Assembly (NCBI RefSeq): GCF_028009165.1 | Contig: NC_079242.1 | Span: forward strand, 1,364,001-1,428,000 | Length of the DNA: 64,000 bases | DNA from: Akanthomyces muscarius | Taxonomy: Eukaryota; Ascomycota; Sordariomycetes; Hypocreales; Cordycipitaceae | Direction of reading: 5' to 3' | Shown here: positions 11,482-22,330 of the stretch, one piece after another | Position numbering within the stretch: the first letter of the stretch is position 1 | Layout of the letters: each line of letters begins with the position of its first letter | Position numbers and translations under genes: made by a program | Notes under the pieces: model-generated | What the model was told of the DNA's origin: nothing | Database searches by the model: none | Seen by the model: only the letters and a program-made list of their open reading frames with translations

Positions 11482-11817
11482 TCACCAAGACATTTGCAGC
11501 CTTTGCCTCTGTTCTGCATCACTTACGCGCAATCTTTTGCGCTGAACTTGCGTCATGGAAAGTGGTGCCTTGAAACCCCTGTCCCACGTCTCCTGTCCAA
11601 CTCGCGTTATAACCGCCGCCGGCTTGCCTCCATGTTGAGATTGATTTTCTGTCTTGGCTTCTTTAACTGCTCCTGATTGGGCAGCAACAATGACCTCTTT
11701 TTCGACAAGATTTGCAACTATTGAAGAAAAAGAGCCAGGCAACCCTTGCACGTTCATCTCGTAGATGCCCGACAGCCCCTCCCGCTTGGCCAAAGCTTCA
11801 ATTTTGTCTAGCCTGTC
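11482..11817 (-). pseudogene. Isolated coding-like fragment, possible gene remnant
   Basis: A minus-strand frame of about 110 codons has reasonable codon choice and protein-like composition: a charged helix (VDRLDKIEALAKREG), then an alternating hydrophobic and charged region, ending ...RLQMSW. It has no ATG start of its own. Upstream, the frame runs into a stop immediately after a 7-C/9-A homopolymer pair (11821-11836 on the plus strand), the sort of place where an indel would break a gene. No upstream exon could be found. I do not recognise the family. It may be a gene remnant, an unannotated exon or chance. Confidence 0.25.
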
Positions 11818-11821
11818 AACG

Positions 11822-12905
11822 GGGGGGTTTTTTTTTCAGAACTATCCGTAATTCAGTGATATAGCTAGTATTTATTAGAACCCGATGTCATAGCGCCGAC
11901 CGGGAGCCGCGAGTTGGGCCGGAACCTGTCATCCGGTGCGTGGCCCTCGCCCAGCAGGACGCTCTAAACTGATGCACGTTCAATCGTCGCCATCTAATCA
12001 TTCCATTCCCATGCTCCTCCGCAGGCAATAATTTATTGTGCAATAATCAGTAGCAGCCAGGTTTTGATTATAAGGAAGAATAAAAGGGAGCATCCAGACC
12101 GTCTCAGAGGCAATACCTAGGCCTCCATGCACGATCCAAGGCAGGTATGCATGGCCCTTCCCGTTGTATGCATGCGACCTGGAAGGCTCGGGCCATCTCC
12201 GTCTCAGCCCCTATCACACATACTCGCATTGTAAGCAAAGAACCCGCAATGGCGGGCCGATAAACCAGCCCAGAGAAATCGGACAAGAGGTCCCGCATAG
12301 AATGCATGCATGCCGTGTAAACCTCGTGATATAGTCGGCTTTCCACTTTGGGCCTCGCCGCGGCTACCCACAGCTGCGTACAGACCAAGAGACAAACTGC
12401 CTCCAAGAGGAAAATTACGTTGCAAACAGCCAAGCCATCACCGTTTTGGAAGTACAGCTTTTCTTTCAGTGTGTGCAAAAGAATCCAGTCCTGTTCAGGA
12501 CCATTTTGTATATATAGTAAGTCAGAATAAATAAATAAAACAGCAAGCTCCTGCTCCGTTTCCATCCCGATAGCAACCAAACACAAAAAAGCCTAGATTA
12601 TAGAAAAAAGCAACACAGAGTATAAAAAAAACAGATGCAGCTCGTTCAACGATGCCAGCCAGTCCATGCCGCAGCAACAGAGAGAAGAAAAAGACATGGC
12701 GATGTAAAAAAAAAAGAAGAAAAGAAAGGTCGCGTCTCGACAACGCCTTGTCCTTTCCCTCCTGCCGCGCGTATAGTAACTTCCACTACAGAGCAAAGAT
12801 AAGATGAAAGAATGGTGAGGTTACAATGGTGTTTTTGTAATGGTGGTACAACAAATCGCTTTCCTTCCAAAGACGTCGGACATTTGATGCTCTTCCCGCA
12901 CATGA
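11822..12905. other. Downstream region of the PHD-finger gene
   Basis: Probably the 3' UTR and terminator of the NTO1-like gene. It contains a 160-codon minus-strand ORF (12104-12586) without a convincing start or family, and AT-rich low-complexity sequence around 12520-12720. No gene is supported. Confidence 0.45.
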
Positions 12906-15900
12906 TCATCGCTGTCGACCTGATGTGCGACGAGCACGCGCCTTGTTCACTTTTGTCTTGGCCGCGGCCTGTTCGTCCTCATCGGCACCCACCGTCATGG
13001 CGCTGATGCTGCTGCCGTTGGCACCACCCAGGCCCTTGAGCTCAACCTCGTCGAGATCTGTCAGGTCCTCGCTCAGCAGCCGCGCCGCGTCGAAACCGGC
13101 AGGAGCAGCCGTGTGCTCCAGCAGCGCCGAGGTGCCCCGGGGTTCAAACGACTTGAGGTGCCACAGGACGCCACCTTCAGTCAACGGGTCTGTGGGATCC
13201 CGCCCCAAGCTGCCGTTTGATTGTGGAGGGGTGGGCGGTCCTTCCTGCGGTTGCTGCTGCTGCTGTTGGCCCAGAGCAGCATAGTCGCCGCCGCTGCCCT
13301 CGGGCGACTCTGATGAAGAGCCCGCTCCTCCTCGCGTCGCCGCCGCCTTGCGGTTCTTGTCCGACTTGGCTGCCGCCAGCGTCGTCGCGTCAACAATGCC
13401 CAGGCCAGACGTGTCCACTTCGATATTGTCATGCACAACATCGTCCTCGGCCGTGTCCATAGCATCGTCCTCGGCGTAATCGGCACCATTCTCGTCCACC
13501 AGGCTCTTGACTGTAATCTCCGACGCGTCCTGTGCATCGGTCATGACGACATCTTCACTCGTCTCCGCTGGCTTTGTCGTGTCCAGACTCGCTTCAATCA
13601 GGGCTTCGAGTTCTGTCACCAGTGTGTCTGGCACCTTGCTGCTGATCTCCGCCTCCACTTTCAAGGCGGCTTCCAGAAAAGGCTGCACGCTCTTGAGAAT
13701 GCGCTTGCCTAATTTTCGTCGCTCGCGGATATCTGCAAAGCTGTGTTTCGGCGGCGTCGCGTTGACACCCTCGAGTCGCGCGCCCGAGGTACTTTCATGA
13801 TCAAGCACCTCCGGCGGTGACGTACGGACGCCCTTGCTAATCACATCACAGAGGTCCTGGGCAAACGGCATGACGGTTGCATAGTGCCGTCGCTCGACTC
13901 GCTCTGTGATGCCCTCAAGGCCCTTCTCAAACAGCTCCTTGTCAAGCGAGATTGCCTTTTCCATTGCCGGCTCCAGCAGCTTGGCAACGGGAAAGTAGCA
14001 TTCGTCCACAAAGTCATTCTCCAGCTCGACAGCATCCACGCGAAGCTGCTCGCGCCGCACGACATCTTCAGACAGCTCCTTCAGCCGCTCCAGATCGTTT
14101 ACAATGTTCTGAGCAAACTCTATGCGCCTCGCCAGCCGTGTTTTTCCGTTGGGGCCCATCGACGCAAAGTCACGCCTAGTTAACTCCATGGACGAAAAGG
14201 CCTCCATCTGCAGTTGCAGCCGCTTCAGCAGCGCCGCCCCACGGCGTGCCTCGCGCTTGAGCGTCCAGTACCGACACGCCTCACCCAGGAAGTCTTTGCG
14301 TTTTCGAAAAGGAAATCGCTGGATTGATGCTTCGACCACGTCATACACAGCTTGCGGGATGATGGGTGCCCCAGAGGGCAGCTTCCACAGGTTCTTGGGC
14401 GGCTGACCCTGTCCAGTCTGTTCATCTGCACTGTTGCCGAACACGGCCGTGTTCTTGGAGGCTGCTATTTGGCTTTCAGTGGTAGGATGTTCCGTGAGGG
14501 CAACTCTATGCTGTGCAGCGAGAACATTCGCCATGGCTTGATTGTCCGCCCAGATGCGGCCGCGCATGTTTCGTTTGTAAAACTTCTTGGCTGCACGGGT
14601 CGCCTGGTGGACATTGTTTTCTATCGTGTAATCCGGAGGGCAGTGATTGTGGCAGAATGCTTTGAGGACCATGCTGCCATCCAGCACTGCCAGAGCGCCG
14701 TGGCTCGTCTTCATCTTGAGGTAGAGCCTCGACCGCCGCGCGCAGGTGACGTGGAAGGCCTGGTAACAGTTCTTGTTGCTGCACTGTATGCATGCACCCA
14801 TTTTCTGTCGGCAGATGTAACAGTTGAGCTTCCATCGCGTCTTGGGGACTTTCTCGACATCCATGACCGGCTCCATGAATGTGTGGTTGCCGAGCGATAT
14901 TTCAGGAATCCACATGGCGCACAACAAATGCGCCCATTTCGATGAGTTCGTCTGCTTAAACGCACCGTCCGTGTTGGGGCAAAAGATGCAGGTAGGCACA
15001 CCACGGCCGCACAGCTGGCACTTTCGACACAGCCACTGGCCTTCAGGGATGAATGGCACTCCATAGCATTCTTGGTGAACGGCCAGGTTGCAGCCGTCAC
15101 AGAATACAATCGCGTTGGTATTCTCGCAGTCGCCGTCGTCGCAGATGACACACTTGCTATCTGGTTCATCTCCGCTACCGGCGGCACCGCCGCTCTGAAC
15201 CTCGCCGTTCACCGCCGCGGCCGAGCTAGACCGCGGACGATGCGTTTGTGGTGGCTTGGGGTTCGGTTTAGGAATGCGTCGCTCGAGCGCGTGCCACTCC
15301 TTTTCAATCTTGGTCATGGTAATCTCAAACACCTCGCGCGTGATGGGTTCTAGGTCGGCCTGCTTGCGCTGCGCATTGTGGTGTTCCAGCCACATATCGT
15401 CCTGTTCATCCATGTCGTACTCGACACGTCCCAGCTTCTGCGCGTGCGGCGCATGGCCAGTACTGTGGTCCTCCGATTTGTTTGGCATCAAGGTCAATGA
15501 TTGCTCCGCATCATCCTCTGCACCAATGTCAATAGCGCGCAGCATCGTCTCGTCGGGTCGAGGAAAGTTGTCGCTTTCTTGGTATCCCACATTGCTCATG
15601 GCCTTGTCGACGTAGCGGGCCTGCCCAAACGTCTTGCTCTCGAACAGCTCTATGCGATTGGTCTTCCGAAATGTAGGTTGCTTGAGGTCCAGCCGCTCTT
15701 TCGGCGTCTGATTCGAAATCGGAAGTATCCGTGGTGTCCGCGGCGTGCCAGCTGCGGGTGTATTGCGTACGCCATAGAAGGACACCGACTCGCGTACCGT
15801 TCTTCTTGAACGTCGTGATGGCGTCATCGCACCAGCTGCCGATTGCGAATCGGGTTGGCTATGGGAGTCGAACTGAGACTGTGGGTTTGGCGTGTTGCCC

Positions 15901-16511
15901 GTCGAGACGGGGTTTACCTGTCGCGAGGGAGTCATGGTTCCGTTGAGGGGTGTGCCGGGCGTTTGTCTAGACGGCGTGCCTGGCATCTCATGGATCGAAA
16001 CGACACCATCGACGTCATCGGCGGAGAAAACAACGAAGCGCTGCTCAATATCGAGATTCGGGTGAAACTCCTCCCAGCTGCGCTCCTCACGAGGTTTGTA
16101 GTCCTCGGCCTGCTTGACGGAAGCGGCAACGGCGGCAGCAGAACCCCATTCAATCTCTTCGAAGTCTTCGCCGGCCGTGGCTCGGGTGCGCGTGCTGCGC
16201 TCGCGGCGCGGCAACGGCACAGGCGAGACGGCGTAGGAGATCTCGCGATTGGCGGCCGCGCGTCGTCGCGACGCTGACGCACCGCCCATCTTGGGCATGC
16301 TTGCGCTCAGCAGGCTATCTGGATCGACGTACCTGCCACCGCCGCCAGGCCCACCGGGGACGTAGCGCTTCTTACGCGGCGACACGGTTTGCCCCAGTGA
16401 GGCGAGGCGAGCGGCCTCGGCCGCGCGGGCTGCACGAACCGCATTGGTGGTTCCAGGAGGACGCCCACGCCGTCTAGGCGGGTTCTGCGGTGTAACCATG
16501 GGCGAAGCCAT
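12906..16511 (-). CDS. NTO1/BRPF-like PHD-finger protein of the NuA3 histone acetyltransferase complex
   Basis: Single uninterrupted ORF of 1201 residues from the first ATG; the frame opens ten codons further upstream without an ATG. Nto1 and animal BRPF proteins are scaffolds of MYST acetyltransferase complexes that read histone H3. The domain order is that of the family: an AT-hook-like RRRGRPPG near residue 15; an EPL1-like segment (YDMDEQDDMWLEHHN, about 365-380); a C4HC3 PHD finger (about 452-500; CVICDDGDCENTN and FCDGCNLAVHQECYG); a zinc knuckle and extended second PHD finger to about 625 (LCAMWIPEI, CYICRQKMGACIQCSNKNC, FHVTCARRS). A helical region of roughly 250 residues follows, then an acidic and Gln-rich low-complexity tail. 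No bromodomain or PWWP domain was recognised, in keeping with fungal Nto1. A 3.6-kb intronless gene is unusual for this neighbourhood. Confidence 0.92.
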   Translation of the reverse strand: MASPMVTPQNPPRRRGRPPGTTNAVRAARAAEAARLASLGQTVSPRKKRYVPGGPGGGGRYVDPDSLLSASMPKMGGASASRRRAAANREISYAVSPVPLPRRERSTRTRATAGEDFEEIEWGSAAAVAASVKQAEDYKPREERSWEEFHPNLDIEQRFVVFSADDVDGVVSIHEMPGTPSRQTPGTPLNGTMTPSRQVNPVSTGNTPNPQSQFDSHSQPDSQSAAGAMTPSRRSRRTVRESVSFYGVRNTPAAGTPRTPRILPISNQTPKERLDLKQPTFRKTNRIELFESKTFGQARYVDKAMSNVGYQESDNFPRPDETMLRAIDIGAEDDAEQSLTLMPNKSEDHSTGHAPHAQKLGRVEYDMDEQDDMWLEHHNAQRKQADLEPITREVFEITMTKIEKEWHALERRIPKPNPKPPQTHRPRSSSAAAVNGEVQSGGAAGSGDEPDSKCVICDDGDCENTNAIVFCDGCNLAVHQECYGVPFIPEGQWLCRKCQLCGRGVPTCIFCPNTDGAFKQTNSSKWAHLLCAMWIPEISLGNHTFMEPVMDVEKVPKTRWKLNCYICRQKMGACIQCSNKNCYQAFHVTCARRSRLYLKMKTSHGALAVLDGSMVLKAFCHNHCPPDYTIENNVHQATRAAKKFYKRNMRGRIWADNQAMANVLAAQHRVALTEHPTTESQIAASKNTAVFGNSADEQTGQGQPPKNLWKLPSGAPIIPQAVYDVVEASIQRFPFRKRKDFLGEACRYWTLKREARRGAALLKRLQLQMEAFSSMELTRRDFASMGPNGKTRLARRIEFAQNIVNDLERLKELSEDVVRREQLRVDAVELENDFVDECYFPVAKLLEPAMEKAISLDKELFEKGLEGITERVERRHYATVMPFAQDLCDVISKGVRTSPPEVLDHESTSGARLEGVNATPPKHSFADIRERRKLGKRILKSVQPFLEAALKVEAEISSKVPDTLVTELEALIEASLDTTKPAETSEDVVMTDAQDASEITVKSLVDENGADYAEDDAMDTAEDDVVHDNIEVDTSGLGIVDATTLAAAKSDKNRKAAATRGGAGSSSESPEGSGGDYAALGQQQQQQPQEGPPTPPQSNGSLGRDPTDPLTEGGVLWHLKSFEPRGTSALLEHTAAPAGFDAARLLSEDLTDLDEVELKGLGGANGSSISAMTVGADEDEQAAAKTKVNKARARRTSGRQR

Positions 16512-18424
16512 CTGGGCAGATGACGCCGCGCGTGTTTGCAATATATTCGATTTGTTTCGTTATCGGAAGGGTTGGTTGCGTAACTCGCGTTTCGCGTGCT
16601 GTTATCGGGAGAAAAGGCCAAGGGCTATCGGCCGTCGCGCGAGAAAAATGAGTGTATTATGCTTCAGCACGCGGAAGGCCCGTCTTGAGCGGTAGACTGG
16701 CCAACCATTTGCGTTGGCTCGAGTGAGGCCCGTGGCGCGGACACAGGTTTCGACGGAAGGGGGGTGGAGAGAGCGAGAGAGGGTGCGCCGCGAGGGGCAG
16801 ATGCAGCTCGTTGAATGACAGGACGCATCCAAAGAGCAGGCTGATTCGGACGTGTAGCCGTGTCTAATTCGTGGCGTCTGATCAGCAGCCGTGCGTCCCT
16901 TGTCTTTGGCGCTGTAGAGAGCGTTTTCTGAAGCCTTTTCGAGGTGCGCAAAAACAGGCCAACGCGTAGGAGGTTGTCGTCCCGTGCACGGGCCCTCTCC
17001 CTACTTGCGCAGAGCTGGCCGCCCTGTCCCGCACGAGATGCCTTAGTCAGCACCTTGACGACCCTCGACTCCAGCCTCCACTTGGCTTAGCGCCAGATCG
17101 GCCATGCACCAGCCAAAATCTGGGGTGTTGCGTCCCACGCGTCGGGGTCCCAGAGGTCCAACAAATGGGCCGCTTGCGTCAGGCTGGGACGGAGCATTCA
17201 TTCGTCGCCAATCGACCAAATTTCAGGGTCCATGGGCGTTGGCATCTGCTTCTCGGCTCGCTCGTGTTTGACTCGCGCATCTAAGCACCGCGGTAGGCTG
17301 TCGTTGCTGGTTCTGCGACGACTGCCGTGGCCAGCGCCAGATGCAAAATTGGTCAATCAATTAAATTGCGAAGTGTCAACCCGTGACGCTCTCCTCATTG
17401 GACAATTAGAACAGGAAGCGTCGTGTGTGATGCATCCTGTAAAGCTACGCAGTTGCACAGAGCCATGCCATCGGTTCGCCGTGTTGCACCGCTGTCGCAT
17501 CGCGCATGCCCCCCCTCCGTGTGAAACCCTCAAAGCTTTGCCAGCGCACAGATGCCATGAGCCAAACAGGGAATAACTTCTGGCGGTTTGGTCCAGGGCA
17601 TTCTGAATAGGGCGGAGGTTCGGGGCGACCGTGACGGGGCCGCGCTGATGCAACGGGCTTCCCCAACAAACACTGACTAGCCTAACTCACCCCGACCTCA
17701 CCGCAATTTTAAGCCTCAGCTCCTCCATGAGCTTACAAAAAGGGCATTCGGTCCCAGAGTTCTGTGCTTGCTACTCTCTTAAGCAATTTACAGTCACGAT
17801 TCACGGCACAACAGAGCACAATCAAAAGATTCACCAAAGCCAAAGCATTTCAATTAGTGAGACCAGCAAAAAAGTCTGGCATAGCGCTCCCAGTTTCTAC
17901 CTGCACACTTGCCACTAACATTGTACACCTAATAATCGAAAGAGACCCTTTCCAGATCCAGCCAACCGGGCAAGCAAAATTTGAAATCAAGTCAACCTTG
18001 CTTCGCCAGGTTAAAGAACAAGCATCAACACAAATATAAATGAGGAAAGTTCGTCGACTGCCAATCGACTCAAATATGAATGGGAAAAGAAGGCAATGAA
18101 AAAAAAAGCAAATCCCACAAATCCCAACCAACGCCAAAGCTATGCAGTTCTCACAGAACGACCATATATAATCAAGAACACGAAACAAACAATTGATGAT
18201 CACAAGCGCAGGAGGCAAGGATCAAACAAGAAAGTGACAACAGGCAGCACACAAATCTCACACGAAAACAAAAAGCAACTCAGCGGGCAATGCTGGCACG
18301 GAAATGCATCCAGTGCGATCTGCGCCGCAACAGACATTGCTAGCAAAGCAAGACACGTAGGGGTATCATAAAGGTATTATCTTCGCCCCTTGCTCTGTTT
18401 CAAGCAAGCAATGTACTGTACCCG
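16512..18424. other. Promoter of the PHD-finger gene and 3' UTR of the LRR gene
   Basis: Positions 16512-17700 carry the NTO1-like promoter. From about 17700 to 18424 the sequence is A/C-rich on the plus strand (T/G-rich in transcript sense) and probably the 3' UTR of the LRR gene. No coding signal was supported on either strand. Confidence 0.45.
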
Positions 18425-21012
18425 CTAGCCGAGTGTGCGTCCACTGTGAACGGCCTGGACAGCAGGTACGTGATGGGGCAGGTGACCAGCACGAAGCGAG
18501 GCAACATTCGACAAGCCAGTCACGTCAAACGAGGGGGTGGACTCCCAGCTCTCCTCGCTGAGTGCGCTGAGGTATCCATCCCCAACAGTGTGTCGAAGGG
18601 CCTCAATTTTGCGACGATAATAATCACCGCTGGCATCCCAGTCGCTTGGCGCAGTCCATTCGCTGTCTGCGTTGCTGGCTTGCTGTGCTTCCACCGGCCT
18701 GAGCGTGGCTGGCGAAGAAGTGAGAACGGGTGCAAACTCGCTTTGGCGAGGTGAGAGGACTACCGGAGGCAGAAGATGATGTTTGGGGGGCACCTCGGCC
18801 TCACTATCGTTTACTTTTGTGACAGTGGCCGCAGATGCGTCGAGCGACTTGTCGATGGGTGTTTCCGATGTAGTAGGCAGAGGCGAGCCATCGCGTGTGG
18901 CGAGATCAACAATTCTCCGTTTGGGCGTCTTTCGACGACGACGGGAGCTGGTGCTGGCCTCGCTCGTCACTGCCTTTGCAATGGGGCGCTCTTTGCGGAG
19001 GACCGCGGGCTCTCTCGGGGCCTGTATAACGGCCGGCTTGCTAATTTCTACCGCAGGTACCACCACTGGAGCGGGCTTCACAACAGGAACCGAGTCGGGT
19101 ATTGGAACACGATCGATAAGCAGTCGCTTCTCGGCATAGGTTGGGCCGGTGCCATCAATCACAACATCTTCGGTGTACCCGGGGGTTGCCCGGAACAAGT
19201 TGAAGATGGTGACGCGGTAGTCCTTGTAGGCACGAGTGAAGGGGTTTCCATCCACCCAGATCTCACGAATGTCGGGAATGCCAGTCAGTCTTGCCAACTC
19301 CTTGGGGTCTCCAAGACGGTTATCCCGCAAGTCCAGACGCTCTAGTGGGTATAACCGTTCAATGCCGGCCAGCGACTGGAGACGGTTAGCTCGCAAGTTG
19401 AGGGCCGTAATGGCAGGGAGGGGGTTGCGAGTAAGAGAGTGGAGCGAATCAATCATGCAGTGAGAGAGATTCAAGGCGCGTAGAGCGGTCAAGGTGGCGA
19501 GACTTTCCGGGATCTGGTTAAAGAGGTTGGAAGAGAGATCCAACGAGTAGAGTGTGTTGGAAAGGGGAGCCAGACTTGTGGGAGGAATAGAGGTCATGGC
19601 GTTGTCAGCCAAACTGAGATGGCGCAGAAATCTCCACTTGGAGGCAGGCAAAATGCCCATGGCGAGCAGGTTGCCAGAGCTGGCACGAGCGTGATGGTGG
19701 TGCCAAGAATCCGAAAGGCTGGAGTGGGAGCTGCCAGAGCCGGAGCGAGTGATTCTTTGAGAATTGCGGGTGTGCGTGCGGGAAGTAGTGGCCCGAGAAG
19801 GTGAGATACTGCGAGGCCGTGAAAACTTGGCCGGAGACTTGGCTGGAGATTTGGAGTAGTCCTCGCTCTCCTTCCTGTTGAAAATGGGCCTGCTTTTGGG
19901 ACTCGCAGGAGCATCAGATACGTCGGGAGGTGTAAGTGAGCCAACTCGGAGGTCGCTCAGAGTGGCGCGGGGATCCGGAGAGCAAGGAAGAGAAGCCGAA
20001 CGGGAGAGTTCCGGATGGGCCAGAGACGGGCTGCGACGGGGACTATTTGCCCCCCAGGTAGTGGTAGGTGAGGATTGTGCCTTGGAAGTGCGACGGCGGC
20101 GCTTATCCATGTCGTCCAGGACAATGTCGATGAGAATATCGGCAGGGTCCTCAATGCCGGCGTGCCTCAAGGTCAGTGATCGCAGCTGGTCAGCCATGCG
20201 GTCCCATCCAAAAAACTGGCGAAAATCGATGCTGTTGACTTCCAAAGCCTGGAGATTCTTGAAAGCGTAGAGTGGAACAGCCGAATCAAAGGGAAACTCC
20301 TCGTATCCACGGATTAATCGGGCTCGCCAGTCGGGGGCCAGTCTCAGGCAGGGTATTTTGGTGAAGGCAGAATAAAGATATTTCATATCAGCTTCGAGGG
20401 CGGCCTTTTGACGCTCGCTTCGAGCAGCAGAAATGCTGGAACCGATGCCGAGGCTTGACCAGAGAGCAGACATGCCAGACATGACGCTCCTGACGCTAGA
20501 AACGGAATGAATAGAGGTGGTATCCGTGCTACGAGTCCGGGAACGCTGGTTAGAGCCGCTGAGAAAGGATACATAGTTGGCGGAGGAGGCACTGTCGTGC
20601 AGATTCTCCAGGCGAATCTTCATGGGTCCGACGGAAATTCCAAGGTCCTCGAAACGGGAGAGAAGATAGAAAAGGTGGTGAGGGGTCAAGGCCAACTTGG
20701 CAGACTTGACATTGTGAGAGGTGAAGCTAAGGTTGCCAAGCGAGAGTGCCGCAGCCAGGGAGCCAGAGGTAGAGGCCGTTGACGGGCGGTCCGAAACCGT
20801 TGGTGGCGGCGGAAGCGTCGCGGCGCTGGTGCTCTGTGAAGGTCTGTGGCGGCTCTGGCGTTGGAATTGCAGAGCATTGGCGAGAGCCTTTTCATGGGTG
20901 CGCACAAACGTGGCGAGTTGCTAAAGAGCGTGTAAGTATTCGAATGTGTATGGGTCGTTGGCTCGGAAGGGCAGCGTACTTTGATGAAGAATTCACCGTC
21001 TTCAGAGTCCAT
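18425..21012 (-). CDS. Leucine-rich-repeat protein, SDS22-type repeats, unknown partner
   Basis: Two exons, 20980-21012 (MDSEDGEFFIK) and 18425-20920, around a 59-base intron (GTACGC...TTTAG), encode 842 residues. The N-terminal ~430 residues are Ser/Pro/Arg-rich and likely disordered apart from a helical head (FVRTHEKALANALQ). About residues 435-580 hold five to six leucine-rich repeats of the SDS22 type (LRHLSLADNAMTSIP, LYSLDLSSNLFNQIP, ITALNLRANRLQSLAGI, LERLDLRDNRLGDP), closed by an LRR-cap-like IREIWVDGNPF...YRVTIFNLF. The C-terminal 250 residues are low-complexity with a basic RRRRKTPKRR stretch. SDS22-type LRR proteins often scaffold phosphatase or kinase complexes, but no specific role can be read here. 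The PP1 gene on the same strand is not evidence of partnership. Confidence 0.85.
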
Positions 21013-22330
21013 TCTGGCGGATTGTGCTAGCATCGACCGGAGAAAACGTATATGAGGGTATAGATGCGAGCCAGGGAGACAAGGCAGCGTAGATGGGGGG
21101 TCGGGATTGCGAAACGAGGCGGTTTTGACCTCTGTGCTTGTCCCGTGCAACGTGAAGGGTCCGATCGGCCGCAGGCTTAGAAGGCGGTGCCAACCTGGGA
21201 AAAGAGGGCGTTAGCTATCATATTTGGCTTGGCAAATTCCTTTTGCAGCTCTTGTAAAACGCAGTTGAAGGTACGGCGAGGGCGGTGACGGGTAACGTTG
21301 GCTAAGCGGCGCAGACCGTTGTTTGGTATAGACAAGCGGCTGCAAAGCATGCATACGCAGGCACAGTGTTTCATGGTACATGCTGCAACACCGCATACAG
21401 GGGGAAAATTCAGAGGGTGGTATGCGAAAAATCAAGACAGAACGGACTAATAGCCACGGCGAGGAGGAGAAGACACTGCATATCTGCCAAGCCACCAACC
21501 CGAACACAAGCGAAGCGAGGCAACAATGGCGAGGTGTAGGAAATTCGCAGCGGCGGGAAACTCGAGACAAAATGGCGTGAGAGAAGTAGTGGTGGGTACA
21601 CAACAGCGAGATATCACGAAATGCAAAGTAAAAGGGAGGAAAGAGAGGAATCGAAGTATAGTGGTAGCAAGGCGAGCGAAGCAACAATCAAAGACGTACC
21701 TTGCCTGGAGAAGGGAAAAAGGAAGACATCCGTCTGAGAGGAAAAGATGACTCGACAGATGGGAAACTGGAATAGGCTGCAGGAAAAGGACTCAGGCAGC
21801 CGGTTCCAGTAGATACGCTTTTCTCGCTGGCTGCAACGGCCAGAACTAGTGAGAAAAGGTGCGGGGAGGAAGGGAGAGGAAGAAGAATACAGACACGACT
21901 GGGGAGAAAAGTCGTGATACTGTTTGTATGGTGTTGACAGAGGAGGAGAAAAGAAGGGTAGGGTCCAGGCTGAGGAGGAAAAGGCAGCGGAGGGGTTCGT
22001 TTTAGCGGCGCAGAGATAAGGAGCAGTCGCACAGCAGAGGCGAGCAGCAAGCAGAGCGGGCAAGCAATAACAAAAGGCGAGCCGGGGGGCGTGTGCAGCG
22101 GTTTTTTTTTAGTGGACGATTACAGGTAAACGGGGGGGGGAGGGGGGTGCGTGTGAGCGGTGGCAGCTGGGTCGAGTGGAAGAGGGGACTTGCCAGTGGC
22201 CAGATGGGCAAATTACAGTGGTGCATGGCAGAAGCAGGTGCGCTAGATGGGCATCTTTTTACAGCGGGTTTATGATAGCCTAGGGGTTCCTAGTGCCGGC
22301 CGGGGAGGGGGTGGTGACGGTGTGTGGGGG
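21013..22330. other. Leader and promoter of the LRR gene
   Basis: On the minus strand this is strongly C/T-rich (many TCTTCC/CCTTTC runs), typical of a fungal leader. The long minus-strand ORFs here (21211-21687, 21614-22063) are Ser/Pro/Leu/Phe low-complexity readings of that tract, not genes. Confidence 0.5.

Noticed and set aside
12104..12586. Minus-strand ORF of 160 codons downstream of the PHD-finger gene
   Set aside because: No ATG in a good position, no family motif, no splice structure; likely 3' UTR.
21614..22063. Minus-strand ORF of 149 codons
   Set aside because: Pyrimidine-rich leader of the LRR gene; Ser/Pro/Phe-rich in all frames.
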